DNA of 64,000 bases from Metapseudomonas sp043392685. GTDB taxonomy: Bacteria > Pseudomonadota > Gammaproteobacteria > Pseudomonadales > Pseudomonadaceae. Location of the stretch: NCBI GenBank assembly GCA_043392685.1, contig JBHZGM010000019.1. One strand, 5' to 3'. Shown in pieces: positions 28,118-35,938 of this stretch (positions within the stretch are counted from its first letter, which is position 1; each line of letters starts with the position of its first letter). The notes beneath the pieces are model-generated. The model worked only from the letters and a program-made list of their open reading frames with translations, had not been told where the DNA came from and did not search any database. The position numbers were made by a program, and so were the translations under genes.

Positions 28118-29326
28118 TCAACTGCCCAGGCACGCCTGCAACCGCACCGTTCCCGGCCGCCTGCAGGTAACCGCGACTTCGCCCAGGCCGAGCCAGTCCG
28201 CCATGCTTTGCAGGTTTTCCGCCAGCGCCTGCATTCCGGCTTCGCTCAGGCCGTGCTCCTCCTCATGCAGCGCATGCACCGCCAGGCGGTCCTGGGCACG
28301 TTCGGCGCGCAGGTCGACTCGCGCGGAAAGGCGCTCGTCGTGCAGGAAGGGCAGCACGTAGTAACCGTACTGACGCTTGTGCTGGGGCGTGTAGATTTCC
28401 AGGCGATAGTGGAAGTCGAACAGGCGTTCCGTGCGCGCCCGCTCCCAGATCAGCGAATCGAAAGGCGACAGCAATGCGCTGGCGCGGACCTTGCGCGGCG
28501 CCTTGGGCTCGCCCAGGCAATAGGCCGTCTGCTTCCAGCCATCCACCTGCACGTGCTGCAACGCGCCCTCTTCCACCAGTTCGGCCAGGCGCGCCTGGCT
28601 GTCACCGGTATCGAGCCGGTAGTAGTCCCGCAGGTCCCGCTCGGTGGCCACGCCAAGGGCCTGGGCGGCGCGCAGCAGCAACTGGCGCTGGGCATCAGCT
28701 TCGGGCATGTCGGGCTGGTTCAAGATGTCAGCGGGGATTACCCGCTCCGGCAGGTCGTAAAGGCGCTCGAAGCCCCGGCGTCCGGCGACCGTCACTTCAC
28801 CCGCGGCGAACAGCCATTCCAGGGCGTGCTTCTCCGCGCTCCAGTCCCACCAGGGGCCGGCGCGTTGTTCCCTTGTACTCAGAGCACCGGCCGCCAGCGG
28901 GCCTTGCTCGCGTACCGCCTGCAGGACACGCCGTATTACCGCCTGCTGCTCGAAGCCAAAGCGCGCCAGCTGCTGGTAGATGCCCTGGCCATTCGCTGCG
29001 CGGCGCATGCGCCAGCGCATCAGCGGATACAGAACCAGCGGCAGGAGCGACGCCTCATGCCCCCAGTACTCGAACAGCGCCCGGCGCCGGGGCTTGCCCC
29101 AGGCCAGGTCGTCCAGCAGTTCGCGGTCGTAGTTGCCCAGACGGGAGAACGCCGGAAGGTAATGGGAACGCACCAGGGCGTTCACCGAATCGATCTGCAC
29201 GACGCCCAGCGCATCCAGCTGCGCCAGTAATTGCCGGTGGCGGATGGTACCGCGCGGCGCCCGCGCGAACCCTTGGGCCGCCAGGGCCAGGCGGCGCGCT
29301 TCGGGAAGGGAAAGGGTCAGCGTCAT
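28118..29326 (-). CDS. YcaQ-family winged-helix DNA glycosylase
   Basis: A 402-residue protein of the HTH_42/YcaQ family, which in E. coli unhooks interstrand DNA crosslinks. The N-terminal winged-helix region reads LPEARRLALAAQGFARAP and LDALGVVQIDSVNALVRSHY. A tyrosine/histidine segment follows (FEYWGHEASLLPLVLYPLMR), as does a QxQ-like catalytic region (FDFHYRLEIYTPQHKRQYGY). Family assignment is firm; the crosslink repair role is inferred from the E. coli homologue. Confidence 0.85.
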   Translation of the reverse strand: MTLTLSLPEARRLALAAQGFARAPRGTIRHRQLLAQLDALGVVQIDSVNALVRSHYLPAFSRLGNYDRELLDDLAWGKPRRRALFEYWGHEASLLPLVLYPLMRWRMRRAANGQGIYQQLARFGFEQQAVIRRVLQAVREQGPLAAGALSTREQRAGPWWDWSAEKHALEWLFAAGEVTVAGRRGFERLYDLPERVIPADILNQPDMPEADAQRQLLLRAAQALGVATERDLRDYYRLDTGDSQARLAELVEEGALQHVQVDGWKQTAYCLGEPKAPRKVRASALLSPFDSLIWERARTERLFDFHYRLEIYTPQHKRQYGYYVLPFLHDERLSARVDLRAERAQDRLAVHALHEEEHGLSEAGMQALAENLQSMADWLGLGEVAVTCRRPGTVRLQACLGS

Positions 29327-29368
29327 GGGGCTCCGTGCCGGCAGGGGGAATGACGCTTCACACTAGCA

Positions 29369-29869
29369 TCAGCCCGCCCGGCTTTCGCACTCTGCGTCGA
29401 AGGGACCGAAGGGGATTGCCTGGTCCGGCGCGAGAAAACTCTGGCGGAAGGTGAAGGCCTGCGGCGTGGGGCCATTGGCTTGCAGCAACACCAGACGTTG
29501 CGCCGCCTCCCGGACGTCCGGCCGGTGTCCCTTGGGCACCCACCAGAGCACCTGATGCATGCCGGAAACGCGCTCGAACCACTCCTTGCGCCGACGCAGC
29601 ATCTCGACATGGGCCGAGCGATAGACGAAATCGGTGAGGCTGGCCACGTCGCGCCAGACCGAGAGATTGACCAGCACCTCCGGACCGAAGGGACGGATGG
29701 CCGTGGCATCGCCCTCCTCGTCCTGCAGCCGCCAGACGAATCCAGGCGCGCTGTCGGCCAGGGTGTTGACCGGCGCCAGGTTGGCGACGAAGTCGGCCAT
29801 GACCGGGGAATCCAGGGGTGCCTTCATCGAGGCGATGTTCAGTTGAGCCAGTTCGTGGGCGTTCGGCAT
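29369..29869 (-). CDS. DUF3291 domain protein
   Basis: A 166-residue predicted alpha-beta barrel (dimeric ferredoxin-like) protein. The DUF3291 pattern is visible: LAQLNIASMKAPLDSPVMAD, APGFVWRLQDEEGDATAIRP, NLSVWRDVASLTDFVYRSAH and MHQVLWWVPKGHRP. The WW and central Trp/His residues resemble heme- or monooxygenase-like folds, but no activity is established. It is in tandem with the YcaQ-like gene on the minus strand. Confidence 0.82.
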   Translation of the reverse strand: MPNAHELAQLNIASMKAPLDSPVMADFVANLAPVNTLADSAPGFVWRLQDEEGDATAIRPFGPEVLVNLSVWRDVASLTDFVYRSAHVEMLRRRKEWFERVSGMHQVLWWVPKGHRPDVREAAQRLVLLQANGPTPQAFTFRQSFLAPDQAIPFGPFDAECESRAG

Positions 29870-29945
29870 GTTGCTGTCCTTTGCATCCGTTCATCGGGGT
29901 TGCGGCCCGCCTTGCGCTTCACCGGTGGCGGGCCGCATCCTGGTT

Positions 29946-30185
29946 TCACTTTTTCAGCGGATCTTCCCAGAAGTGACGTTCGGTCTCCTCCATCACATCG
30001 GCACGGGAAAGGCCGATGTCCTTGAGCATTTCATCGCTCATCCGCGCGAGCTGCTCACGCTCATGTGCCAGCTGCTCCCAACGCCTGATCGTGTGCCAGG
30101 CGGCGGCAAGCCAGCTTTCGCGCTGATGCACTGCACCAAAACGAGCGTCGTGAGAAGTACCGATAAAACCTTGTTGACCTTTCAT
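29946..30185 (-). CDS. Small DUF1127 protein
   Basis: A 79-residue protein with a C-terminal DUF1127 motif: ELARMSDEMLKDIGLSRADV-like (LARMSDEMLKDIGLSRADVM). The arginine-rich 30-50 aa DUF1127 unit occurs in small proteins implicated in RNA or phosphate/carbon homeostasis in alphaproteobacteria; its role in Pseudomonas is unknown. ATG 30185 has a GGGAGGG-type ribosome site just upstream. It is divergent from a LysR gene, which may control it. Confidence 0.82.
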   Translation of the reverse strand: MKGQQGFIGTSHDARFGAVHQRESWLAAAWHTIRRWEQLAHEREQLARMSDEMLKDIGLSRADVMEETERHFWEDPLKK

Positions 30186-30282
30186 CGTATTGCCCTCCCA
30201 GTGGGGATGGCGCCAGTTTCCATGGGGAACTAAGATCAATCCAACGAATGTTTCTTATGCAGTACATCTCAGGAATTGATGA

Positions 30283-31134
30283 ATGAACTACCCCGCCATC
30301 GATACCGAATTGCTGCGCACCTTCGTCGCCATCGCTGACTACGGCGGCTTCACCCGCGCAGCGGAAATGGTCAACCGTACCCAGTCAGCCGTGAGCATGC
30401 AGATGAAGCGGCTGGAAGAAGACGTCCTGCAACGCGCGGTGTTCGAGCGCGACGGCCGCCAGGTCAGGCTCACCGCCGAGGGGCAGATCCTGCTGGGCTA
30501 TGCGCGGCGCATCCTCAAGCTGCATGGCGAGGTGATGAATACCCTGCGCCAACCGCACATGGTGGGTTCGGTGCGCATCGGCACGCCGGACGACTATGTG
30601 ATGCGCTTCCTGCCGGGCATCCTTTCGCGCTTCGCCCAGGCCTATCCGCTGGTGCAGGTGGAGGTGCATTGCGAGCCCACGTCCCAACTGTTGCAGCGCC
30701 AGGACCTGGACTTGTCCATCGTCACCCGCATGCCGGGCCACGACATCGGCGAACTGCTGCGCCAGGAGCGCTTCGTCTGGGCCGAGGCCATCGGCTATAG
30801 CCCGCACGAGCAGTCCCCCATACCGCTGGCCATGTTCAACAGCGACTGCTTCTGTCGCGCCTGGGCCTGCAACGCGCTGGATTCCATGGGGCGCGAGTAC
30901 CGCATGGCCTACACCAGCCCGAGCCTGTCGGCGCTCATGGCGGTGGTCAGCGCGGGCCTGGCGGTAACCGCGCAACTGCAGAGCCTGATTCCCCCGGAAA
31001 TGCGCATCCTCGGCGAGGCGGAAGGCCTGCCCCAGTTGCCGCTGTGCAACATCATGCTGCTGCGCAACGAGCGCAATCAGTCGCCGGTGACCGATACCCT
31101 GGCCGAACACATCATCGAAGGCTTCCGCCTCTGA
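30283..31134 (+). CDS. LysR-family transcriptional regulator, divergent from DUF1127 gene
   Basis: A 283-residue LysR regulator. The N-terminal helix-turn-helix is LLRTFVAIADYGGFTRAAEM followed by VNRTQSAVSMQMKRLEEDV. The effector domain begins MVGSVRIGTPDDYVMRFLPG. It is divergently transcribed from the DUF1127 gene with a 97-base gap, the classic LysR target geometry. Effector unknown. Confidence 0.9.
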   Translation: MNYPAIDTELLRTFVAIADYGGFTRAAEMVNRTQSAVSMQMKRLEEDVLQRAVFERDGRQVRLTAEGQILLGYARRILKLHGEVMNTLRQPHMVGSVRIGTPDDYVMRFLPGILSRFAQAYPLVQVEVHCEPTSQLLQRQDLDLSIVTRMPGHDIGELLRQERFVWAEAIGYSPHEQSPIPLAMFNSDCFCRAWACNALDSMGREYRMAYTSPSLSALMAVVSAGLAVTAQLQSLIPPEMRILGEAEGLPQLPLCNIMLLRNERNQSPVTDTLAEHIIEGFRL

Positions 31135-31182
31135 GTCCGGCTCCATCGTCGGGTGGCCATCCGCGTGGCGGATGCCCACCCG

Positions 31183-31935
31183 TCACTCGACTGCCAGCAG
31201 CACCGCACAAAGCAGCAGGAAGACGCAGAAGAGCGAGCGCAGCACCCGCTCCGGCAAAGCGTGTGCCAGGCGCACGCCCCAACTGATGCTGAGCAGTCCC
31301 CCCAGCGCCAGGGGCAGGCCCATGGCCCAGCTCACATGGCCATGCAGCCCGTAGGTGGCCAGGGTCACGGCGGTGCTCGGTGCGGCCAGGGCCAGGGAAA
31401 GCCCTTGCGCCACTACCTGGCTGGTGCCGAAGACACTGGTCAATACCGGCGTGGCGATCACCGCGCCGCCCACCCCGAACAGGCCACCGGCCGCGCCCGC
31501 CACGCCTCCCAGCACGCCCAGCCAGGGCCATGGCCGGCGCAGTTCGGCGCTGACCTGGGCCTTGGCCATGAACATCCGCGCGAAGTTATAGGCAGCCAGG
31601 GCCAGCAGGAAGCCGACGAAGGCCAGGCGCATGCTCTGGGCATCCACCCGCACCGCGAACAGCGAAGCCAGCCAGGCGAATCCGAAGCTGGTGGCGGCCA
31701 GCAGCGTTGCGTAGCGCGGATCGATGCGATTGCGCTGGTGATAACGCCACAGGGCCAGCAGCACGTTGGGCACCACCATCACCAGTGCCGTGCCCTGGGC
31801 CAGTTGCTGGTCGAGCCCGAACAGCACGCCCAGGGCGGGAATGGCGATCAACCCGCCGCCGATACCGAAGAGGCCGCCCACAGTGCCGAGCACCGCACCC
31901 AGCGCAATGTTCAAAACAAAAGTAACGAGATCCAT
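31183..31935 (-). CDS. TauE/SafE-family membrane transporter, second copy
   Basis: A 250-residue polytopic membrane protein. The first repeat is GAVLGTVGGLFGIGGGLIAI and the second GGVAGAAGGLFGVGGAVIATP, an especially clear pair of the TauE/SafE glycine motifs. ATG 31935 is chosen because GGGAGG lies just upstream; the TTG at 31947 is inside that site. It is divergent from a LysR gene at 32037, about 100 bases away, which is its probable regulator. Confidence 0.92.
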   Translation of the reverse strand: MDLVTFVLNIALGAVLGTVGGLFGIGGGLIAIPALGVLFGLDQQLAQGTALVMVVPNVLLALWRYHQRNRIDPRYATLLAATSFGFAWLASLFAVRVDAQSMRLAFVGFLLALAAYNFARMFMAKAQVSAELRRPWPWLGVLGGVAGAAGGLFGVGGAVIATPVLTSVFGTSQVVAQGLSLALAAPSTAVTLATYGLHGHVSWAMGLPLALGGLLSISWGVRLAHALPERVLRSLFCVFLLLCAVLLAVE

Positions 31936-32036
31936 GACGCCTCCCAATCAGTTGGAGCAATGCTACGCAGCGCCAATTGCCGCGGAAACGCACAGCAACG
32001 CACAATGGCTTTGCGAACTTCGCACAGGCAAAGCTG

Positions 32037-32990
32037 ATGAACCCCGATGCCCTGACTGAACAACTGGCGCTCTTCCTCGACGTGCTGGACGCCGGCAGCT
32101 TCTCCGCCGCCGCCCGCCGCCACCCACTCACCCCCTCGGCCGTGGCACGGCGTATCGACGCCCTGGAGCGCGCTCTCGGCAGCACGCTGTTCGTGCGCAG
32201 CACCCACGCCGTGAAAGCCACCCCGGCGGGCCTTGCCTTTGCCGAACGGGCAAAGCGGGTGCTCACGGAATTGCGCCTGGCCCGCGCGGAAGCGGTGTCC
32301 CTGAGCAGCGCGCCGGAGGGACTGATCCGCATCGATGCGCCCAGCCCTTTCGGCCGCCGTCACCTGGCACCGGCCATCGCGGAGTTCCTCGCCAGCTATC
32401 CCGGCCTGGACGTGCAATTGCGGCTGATCGACAGTTTCGTCGACATGCAGGGTGAAAGCCTGGGCCAGGTGGACCTGGTGCTGCGTATCGGCCCCCTGGC
32501 CGACACCCGTCTGGTCGCCACACCGCTGGCGCCCATGGTGCGCGTCCTCTGCGCCAGCCCCGAGTACCTGCGCCGACGCGGCATCCCCCGCGACCCGCGG
32601 GAGTTACCGGAACACGATGGCCTCGACTGGGACGCGCTGGCGCCACCCTTTGCCTGGCGCTTCGAGGTAGGCGGCAAGCTGCAGCACATTCGCCCCGGAC
32701 GCATGCGCATGACCGCGAACAACGCCGAAACCCTGGTATTCAGTGCCCTGGCCGGACTCGGCATCGCCCACCTGCCAACCTGGCTGATCGGCGAATACCT
32801 GGTACGCGGCGAACTGGTGGCGCTGTTCTGCGAAGACGGCCTGCCGGCGCCGGAGCCCAGCGGCATCTATGCCTTGCGCCTGGAGGGGGAAGCCAGTTCG
32901 CGAAGCCGGCTGTTGCTGGAGTTCCTGAAGAACCGTTTCGGCCCGGTTCCGCCCTGGGACCTGGCCCTGGGCGGCCTGGGCCGGGCCTGA
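32037..32990 (+). CDS. LysR-family transcriptional regulator, divergent from TauE/SafE gene
   Basis: A 317-residue LysR regulator. The DNA-binding part is LALFLDVLDAGSFSAAARRH and PLTPSAVARRIDALERALGS; the effector domain begins GLIRIDAPSPFGRRHLAPAI, like the CrgA/AaeR group. ATG 32037 is used; 20 codons of upstream open frame lack a start context. The 101-base divergent spacer with the TauE/SafE transporter suggests control of that gene. Confidence 0.9.
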   Translation: MNPDALTEQLALFLDVLDAGSFSAAARRHPLTPSAVARRIDALERALGSTLFVRSTHAVKATPAGLAFAERAKRVLTELRLARAEAVSLSSAPEGLIRIDAPSPFGRRHLAPAIAEFLASYPGLDVQLRLIDSFVDMQGESLGQVDLVLRIGPLADTRLVATPLAPMVRVLCASPEYLRRRGIPRDPRELPEHDGLDWDALAPPFAWRFEVGGKLQHIRPGRMRMTANNAETLVFSALAGLGIAHLPTWLIGEYLVRGELVALFCEDGLPAPEPSGIYALRLEGEASSRSRLLLEFLKNRFGPVPPWDLALGGLGRA

Positions 32991-33500
32991 TCAGCGCGGC
33001 AGTTGCACCACGCGGGTACCCGCCATCAGGTCATGCAGGCAGCGGCGGTCGGCGCGGAAGATGAACAGGTAATCCACCATCACCAGCAGCACGCCGATCA
33101 CCGGGACGTACGCCAGCAACCACCAGACCAGGTAGCGCTTGAGCAGCAGGTTACCCAGCTCCGGCACCTGGCCGTCGAGGTTGACGATGGCGATCTTCAG
33201 CAGGCGTTTGCCGAGCGTCTGGCCGAAGTTCTTCAGGAAGTGGCCGTTGACCAGCAGGAACACCGCCACGCCTACCACCAGGCCCAGCAATTGCTGGCCC
33301 AGGGTCGGCTCGATACCTTGCTGGGCGGCGGTGAAGGCACCGGAGAAGTACGCCACTGGAACCGTCGCCAGGCTCATGATGAGGCCGTCGATCAGGGCCG
33401 CGCCGAGGCGGGTCCAGCGTGACGCAAGCAGGGGCTGGGCGGCGCTGTTGATCGTGAGTTCCGCCTGGGGCGCCTGATAGGGGTTTTGCAGGTTGTCCAT
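32991..33500 (-). CDS. RDD-family membrane protein
   Basis: A 169-residue protein with the RDD signature at ASRWTRLGAALIDGLIMSLA (Arg and Asp conserved), three or four TM segments, and the second conserved block GQTLGKRLLKIAIVNLDG. RDD proteins are implicated in ion (Na+) transport or membrane stress, without a firm mechanism. The stop directly abuts the convergent LysR stop. Confidence 0.88.
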   Translation of the reverse strand: MDNLQNPYQAPQAELTINSAAQPLLASRWTRLGAALIDGLIMSLATVPVAYFSGAFTAAQQGIEPTLGQQLLGLVVGVAVFLLVNGHFLKNFGQTLGKRLLKIAIVNLDGQVPELGNLLLKRYLVWWLLAYVPVIGVLLVMVDYLFIFRADRRCLHDLMAGTRVVQLPR

Positions 33501-33605
33501 GATGCAGTCCTTGCAGAGGTTGACCGGGCAATTGTGGTGCCTTGCGCAGGCAATGCAAGATCGCCAGGGTTGGCGTGGGAAACATGAATTTTGCCCGCGA
33601 AAGGC

Positions 33606-33619
33606 TTGCGCGCTAAATT
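33606..33619. promoter_or_regulatory. OhrR-box-like site upstream of the ohrR-type gene
   Basis: TTGCGCGCTAAATT lies about 31 bases before the start of the MarR gene and shares the TTGCGCGC core with the palindrome at 15566-15589. Its position suits autorepression. Confidence 0.5.
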
Positions 33620-33649
33620 GGTCACCATCACTGCCTCTGGAGACCGTCC

Positions 33650-34096
33650 ATGTCCACCCCCCCGTGCAAGGAGCTGATGCTCGACAACCAGCTCTGCTTC
33701 GCCCTGTATTCCACGTCCCTGATGATGACCAAGGTCTACAAGCCCCTGCTTCAGGAGCTGGGCCTGACCTATCCGCAGTACCTCGCGATGATGGTGCTGT
33801 GGGAAGGCGACGGCATCACCGTGGGGGAAATCAGCCACCGCATGCTCACCGACCCCGGCTCCCTCACCCCGCTGCTCAAGCGCCTGGAAGCCGAAGGGCT
33901 GATCACCCGAACCCGCAGCAGCAAGGACGAGCGCGTGGTGGAGCTGCGTCTTACCCAGCAAGGTCGGGACTTGCAGGAAAAGGCCAGGCGGGTGCCCGCC
34001 TGCATCCTCGCTGCCACCGAACGCACCATCGAGCAGCTGGGCGACCTCAGGGAAGAACTGGTGTCCCTGCGCAGCAGTCTGGAAAAGGCCGTCTGA
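33650..34096 (+). CDS. OhrR-type MarR-family organic-peroxide regulator
   Basis: A 148-residue winged-helix repressor closely resembling the OspR-like protein of this window. The sensor Cys is in LDNQLCFALYSTS (Cys16) and a second Cys in RRVPACILAATER. The DNA-recognition region is ISHRMLTDPGSLTPLLKRLE. In P. aeruginosa the corresponding locus is ohrR-ohr; here the neighbour is instead a secreted alpha/beta hydrolase with OhrR-like boxes in its promoter. It probably represses that hydrolase and itself until oxidised. Confidence 0.88.
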   Translation: MSTPPCKELMLDNQLCFALYSTSLMMTKVYKPLLQELGLTYPQYLAMMVLWEGDGITVGEISHRMLTDPGSLTPLLKRLEAEGLITRTRSSKDERVVELRLTQQGRDLQEKARRVPACILAATERTIEQLGDLREELVSLRSSLEKAV

Positions 34097-34150
34097 CGGC
34101 CTTATTCCAGAATCTTCTGATCGATATTCAAAATATTTCCAACAAATATC

Positions 34151-34160
34151 TTGCGCGCAA
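34151..34160. promoter_or_regulatory. OhrR-box-like palindrome 1 upstream of the hydrolase
   Basis: TTGCGCGCAA, a perfect 10-bp palindrome with AT-rich flanks (TATC/AATA), about 90 bases before the hydrolase start. Confidence 0.5.
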
Positions 34161-34196
34161 AATAAATCGCGAATACCTTCTGCCTCACGCACTTAA

Positions 34197-34207
34197 TTAG
34201 CGCGCAA
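34197..34207. promoter_or_regulatory. OhrR-box-like site 2 upstream of the hydrolase
   Basis: TTAGCGCGCAA, one mismatch from site 1, 46 bases downstream of it and about 43 bases before the hydrolase start. Two sites spaced this way suit cooperative repressor binding. Confidence 0.45.
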
Positions 34208-34250
34208 ACTTTTTGATGACAAAGCAATTCATAGATTGAGGAAATCCGCC

Positions 34251-35270
34251 ATGAAATCGATCAGCAGCGCAGTCGCAGGCAGCCTTCTCGCCCTCTCCGT
34301 GACCCAGGCTTTCGCCGCCGGCAGTCCTGGTGTGGAACGCAATACCCAGGCCTTCCTTGAAGCCCTGGCCGCCGGTGGTGGCAAGCCGCTGGAAACCCTT
34401 GCACCGAAAGATGCCCGCGCGGTGCTGGCCGGCGCCCAGGCCAGTGTGAAGCTGGAACTGCCGGCAGCCGACGTCAGCCAGAAAACCATCGAAGCCGACG
34501 GCCAGAAAATCGAGCTGACCATCGTCCGCCCCGCTGGCGTGAAAGGCACCCTGCCCGTCTTCATGTTCTTCCACGGTGGCGGCTGGGTGCTGGGCGACTA
34601 CCCGACCCACGAGCGGTTGATCCGCGACCTGGTGGCCAACTCAGGCGCCGTGGCGGTCTACGTGAACTACACCCCCTCCCCTGAAGCCAAGTACCCGACC
34701 GCCATCAACCAGGCCTACGCCGCCACCAAGTGGGTGGCCGAGCACGGCACGGAAATCGGCGTGGATGGCAACCGCCTGGCGGTGGCCGGAAACAGCGTCG
34801 GCGGCAACATGGCCGCGGTGGTCAGCCTGATGGCCAAGGACAAGGGCACGCCGAAGATCCGCTTCCAGGCCCTGCTGTGGCCGGTAACCGACTCCAGCTT
34901 CAACAATGCGTCCTACAACCAGTTCGAGAACGGCCACTTCCTCACCCGCAACATGATGAAGTGGTTCTGGGACAGCTACACCACCGACCCGCGCCAGCGC
35001 GCCGAAATCTACGCCTCGCCGCTGCAGGCTTCGACCGAACAGCTGAAGGGCCTGCCGCCGGCACTGGTGCAGACCGCCGAGTTCGACGTGTTGCGTGACG
35101 AGGGCGAAGCCTACGCCCGCAAGCTTGACGCCGCCGGCGTGGAGGTCACTTCGGTGCGCTACAACGGCATGATCCACGACTTCGGCCTGCTCAACGTGCT
35201 GGCCAAGGTTCCGGGCACCCGTGCCGCCATGCAGCAGGCCGGCGAAGCGCTGAAGGAACACCTGAAGTAA
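34251..35270 (+). CDS. Secreted alpha/beta hydrolase (HSL-type esterase)
   Basis: A 339-residue exported esterase. Signal peptide MKSISSAVAGSLLALSVTQA, then FA. The oxyanion motif MFFHGGGWVLGDYPTHERL identifies the hormone-sensitive-lipase group. The nucleophile is Ser in AVAGNSVGGNMAAV, the acid Asp is in FDVLRDEGEAYARKL and the His in YNGMIHDFGLLN. GAGGAAATCCGCC precedes the ATG. The two OhrR-like boxes and the adjacent OhrR-type gene suggest induction by organic peroxides. Natural substrate unknown. Confidence 0.9.
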   Translation: MKSISSAVAGSLLALSVTQAFAAGSPGVERNTQAFLEALAAGGGKPLETLAPKDARAVLAGAQASVKLELPAADVSQKTIEADGQKIELTIVRPAGVKGTLPVFMFFHGGGWVLGDYPTHERLIRDLVANSGAVAVYVNYTPSPEAKYPTAINQAYAATKWVAEHGTEIGVDGNRLAVAGNSVGGNMAAVVSLMAKDKGTPKIRFQALLWPVTDSSFNNASYNQFENGHFLTRNMMKWFWDSYTTDPRQRAEIYASPLQASTEQLKGLPPALVQTAEFDVLRDEGEAYARKLDAAGVEVTSVRYNGMIHDFGLLNVLAKVPGTRAAMQQAGEALKEHLK

Positions 35271-35283
35271 AGAAGCGGAAACG

Positions 35284-35312
35284 AAAAAGCCCGGCGCATG
35301 CCGGGCTTTTTC
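35284..35312. terminator. Bidirectional terminator between hydrolase and efp
   Basis: AAAAAGCCCGGC-GCAT-GCCGGGCTTTTT is symmetrical and serves both convergent genes. Confidence 0.9.
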
Positions 35313-35328
35313 TATCTCACAGCAAGAC

Positions 35329-35895
35329 TCAGGCCTTGACGCGGGACTTGTACTCGCCGGTACGGGTGTCGATCTCGATGAAGTCACCGATTTCGCAGAA
35401 GGCGGATACTTGCAGCTCGGCGCCGTTGTTCAGGCGAGCCACTTTCATCACCTTGCCGGAGGTGTCGCCACGGACAGCCGGTTCGGTGTAGGCGATCTGG
35501 CGAACGATGGTGGTCGGCAGTTCGACGGAGATAACGCGATCGTTGTAGAACACGGCTTCGCAAACGTCGGTCATGCCGTCTTCGATGAAGGTCATGACGC
35601 CTTCCAGGTCGGCCTTCTCGATCTCGTACTGGTTGAACTCGGTGTCCATGAACACGTACAGCGGATCGGCGAAGTAGGAGTAGGTCACTTCCTTGCGTTC
35701 AAGGATGACCGGCTCCAGCTTGTCGTCGGCCTTGAACACGGTCTCGGTGCCGGCGCCGGTCAGCAGGTTCTTCAGCTTCATCTTGACCACGGCAGCGTTG
35801 CGGCCGGATTTGTTGAACTCGGCCTTCTGGATGACCCAGGGAGCGCCATTGATCATTGCAACTTGGCCGGCGCGGAACTCTTGAGCGGTTTTCAT
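35329..35895 (-). CDS. efp: Translation elongation factor P
   Basis: Relieves ribosome stalling at polyproline stretches. The 188-residue protein has the KOW-like N-terminal domain with the modifiable loop NKSGRNAA, in which Arg32 is the residue rhamnosylated by EarP in Pseudomonas. It ends with the OB domain GDFIEIDTRTGEYKSRV. ATG 35895 (MKTAQEF) is the start. earP lies 43 bases upstream on the same strand, so enzyme and substrate are co-transcribed. Confidence 0.97.
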   Translation of the reverse strand: MKTAQEFRAGQVAMINGAPWVIQKAEFNKSGRNAAVVKMKLKNLLTGAGTETVFKADDKLEPVILERKEVTYSYFADPLYVFMDTEFNQYEIEKADLEGVMTFIEDGMTDVCEAVFYNDRVISVELPTTIVRQIAYTEPAVRGDTSGKVMKVARLNNGAELQVSAFCEIGDFIEIDTRTGEYKSRVKA

Positions 35896-35938
35896 ACGAT
35901 TATCCGATTTGGATGGGTGACAAAAAACAGGCCGCGTA

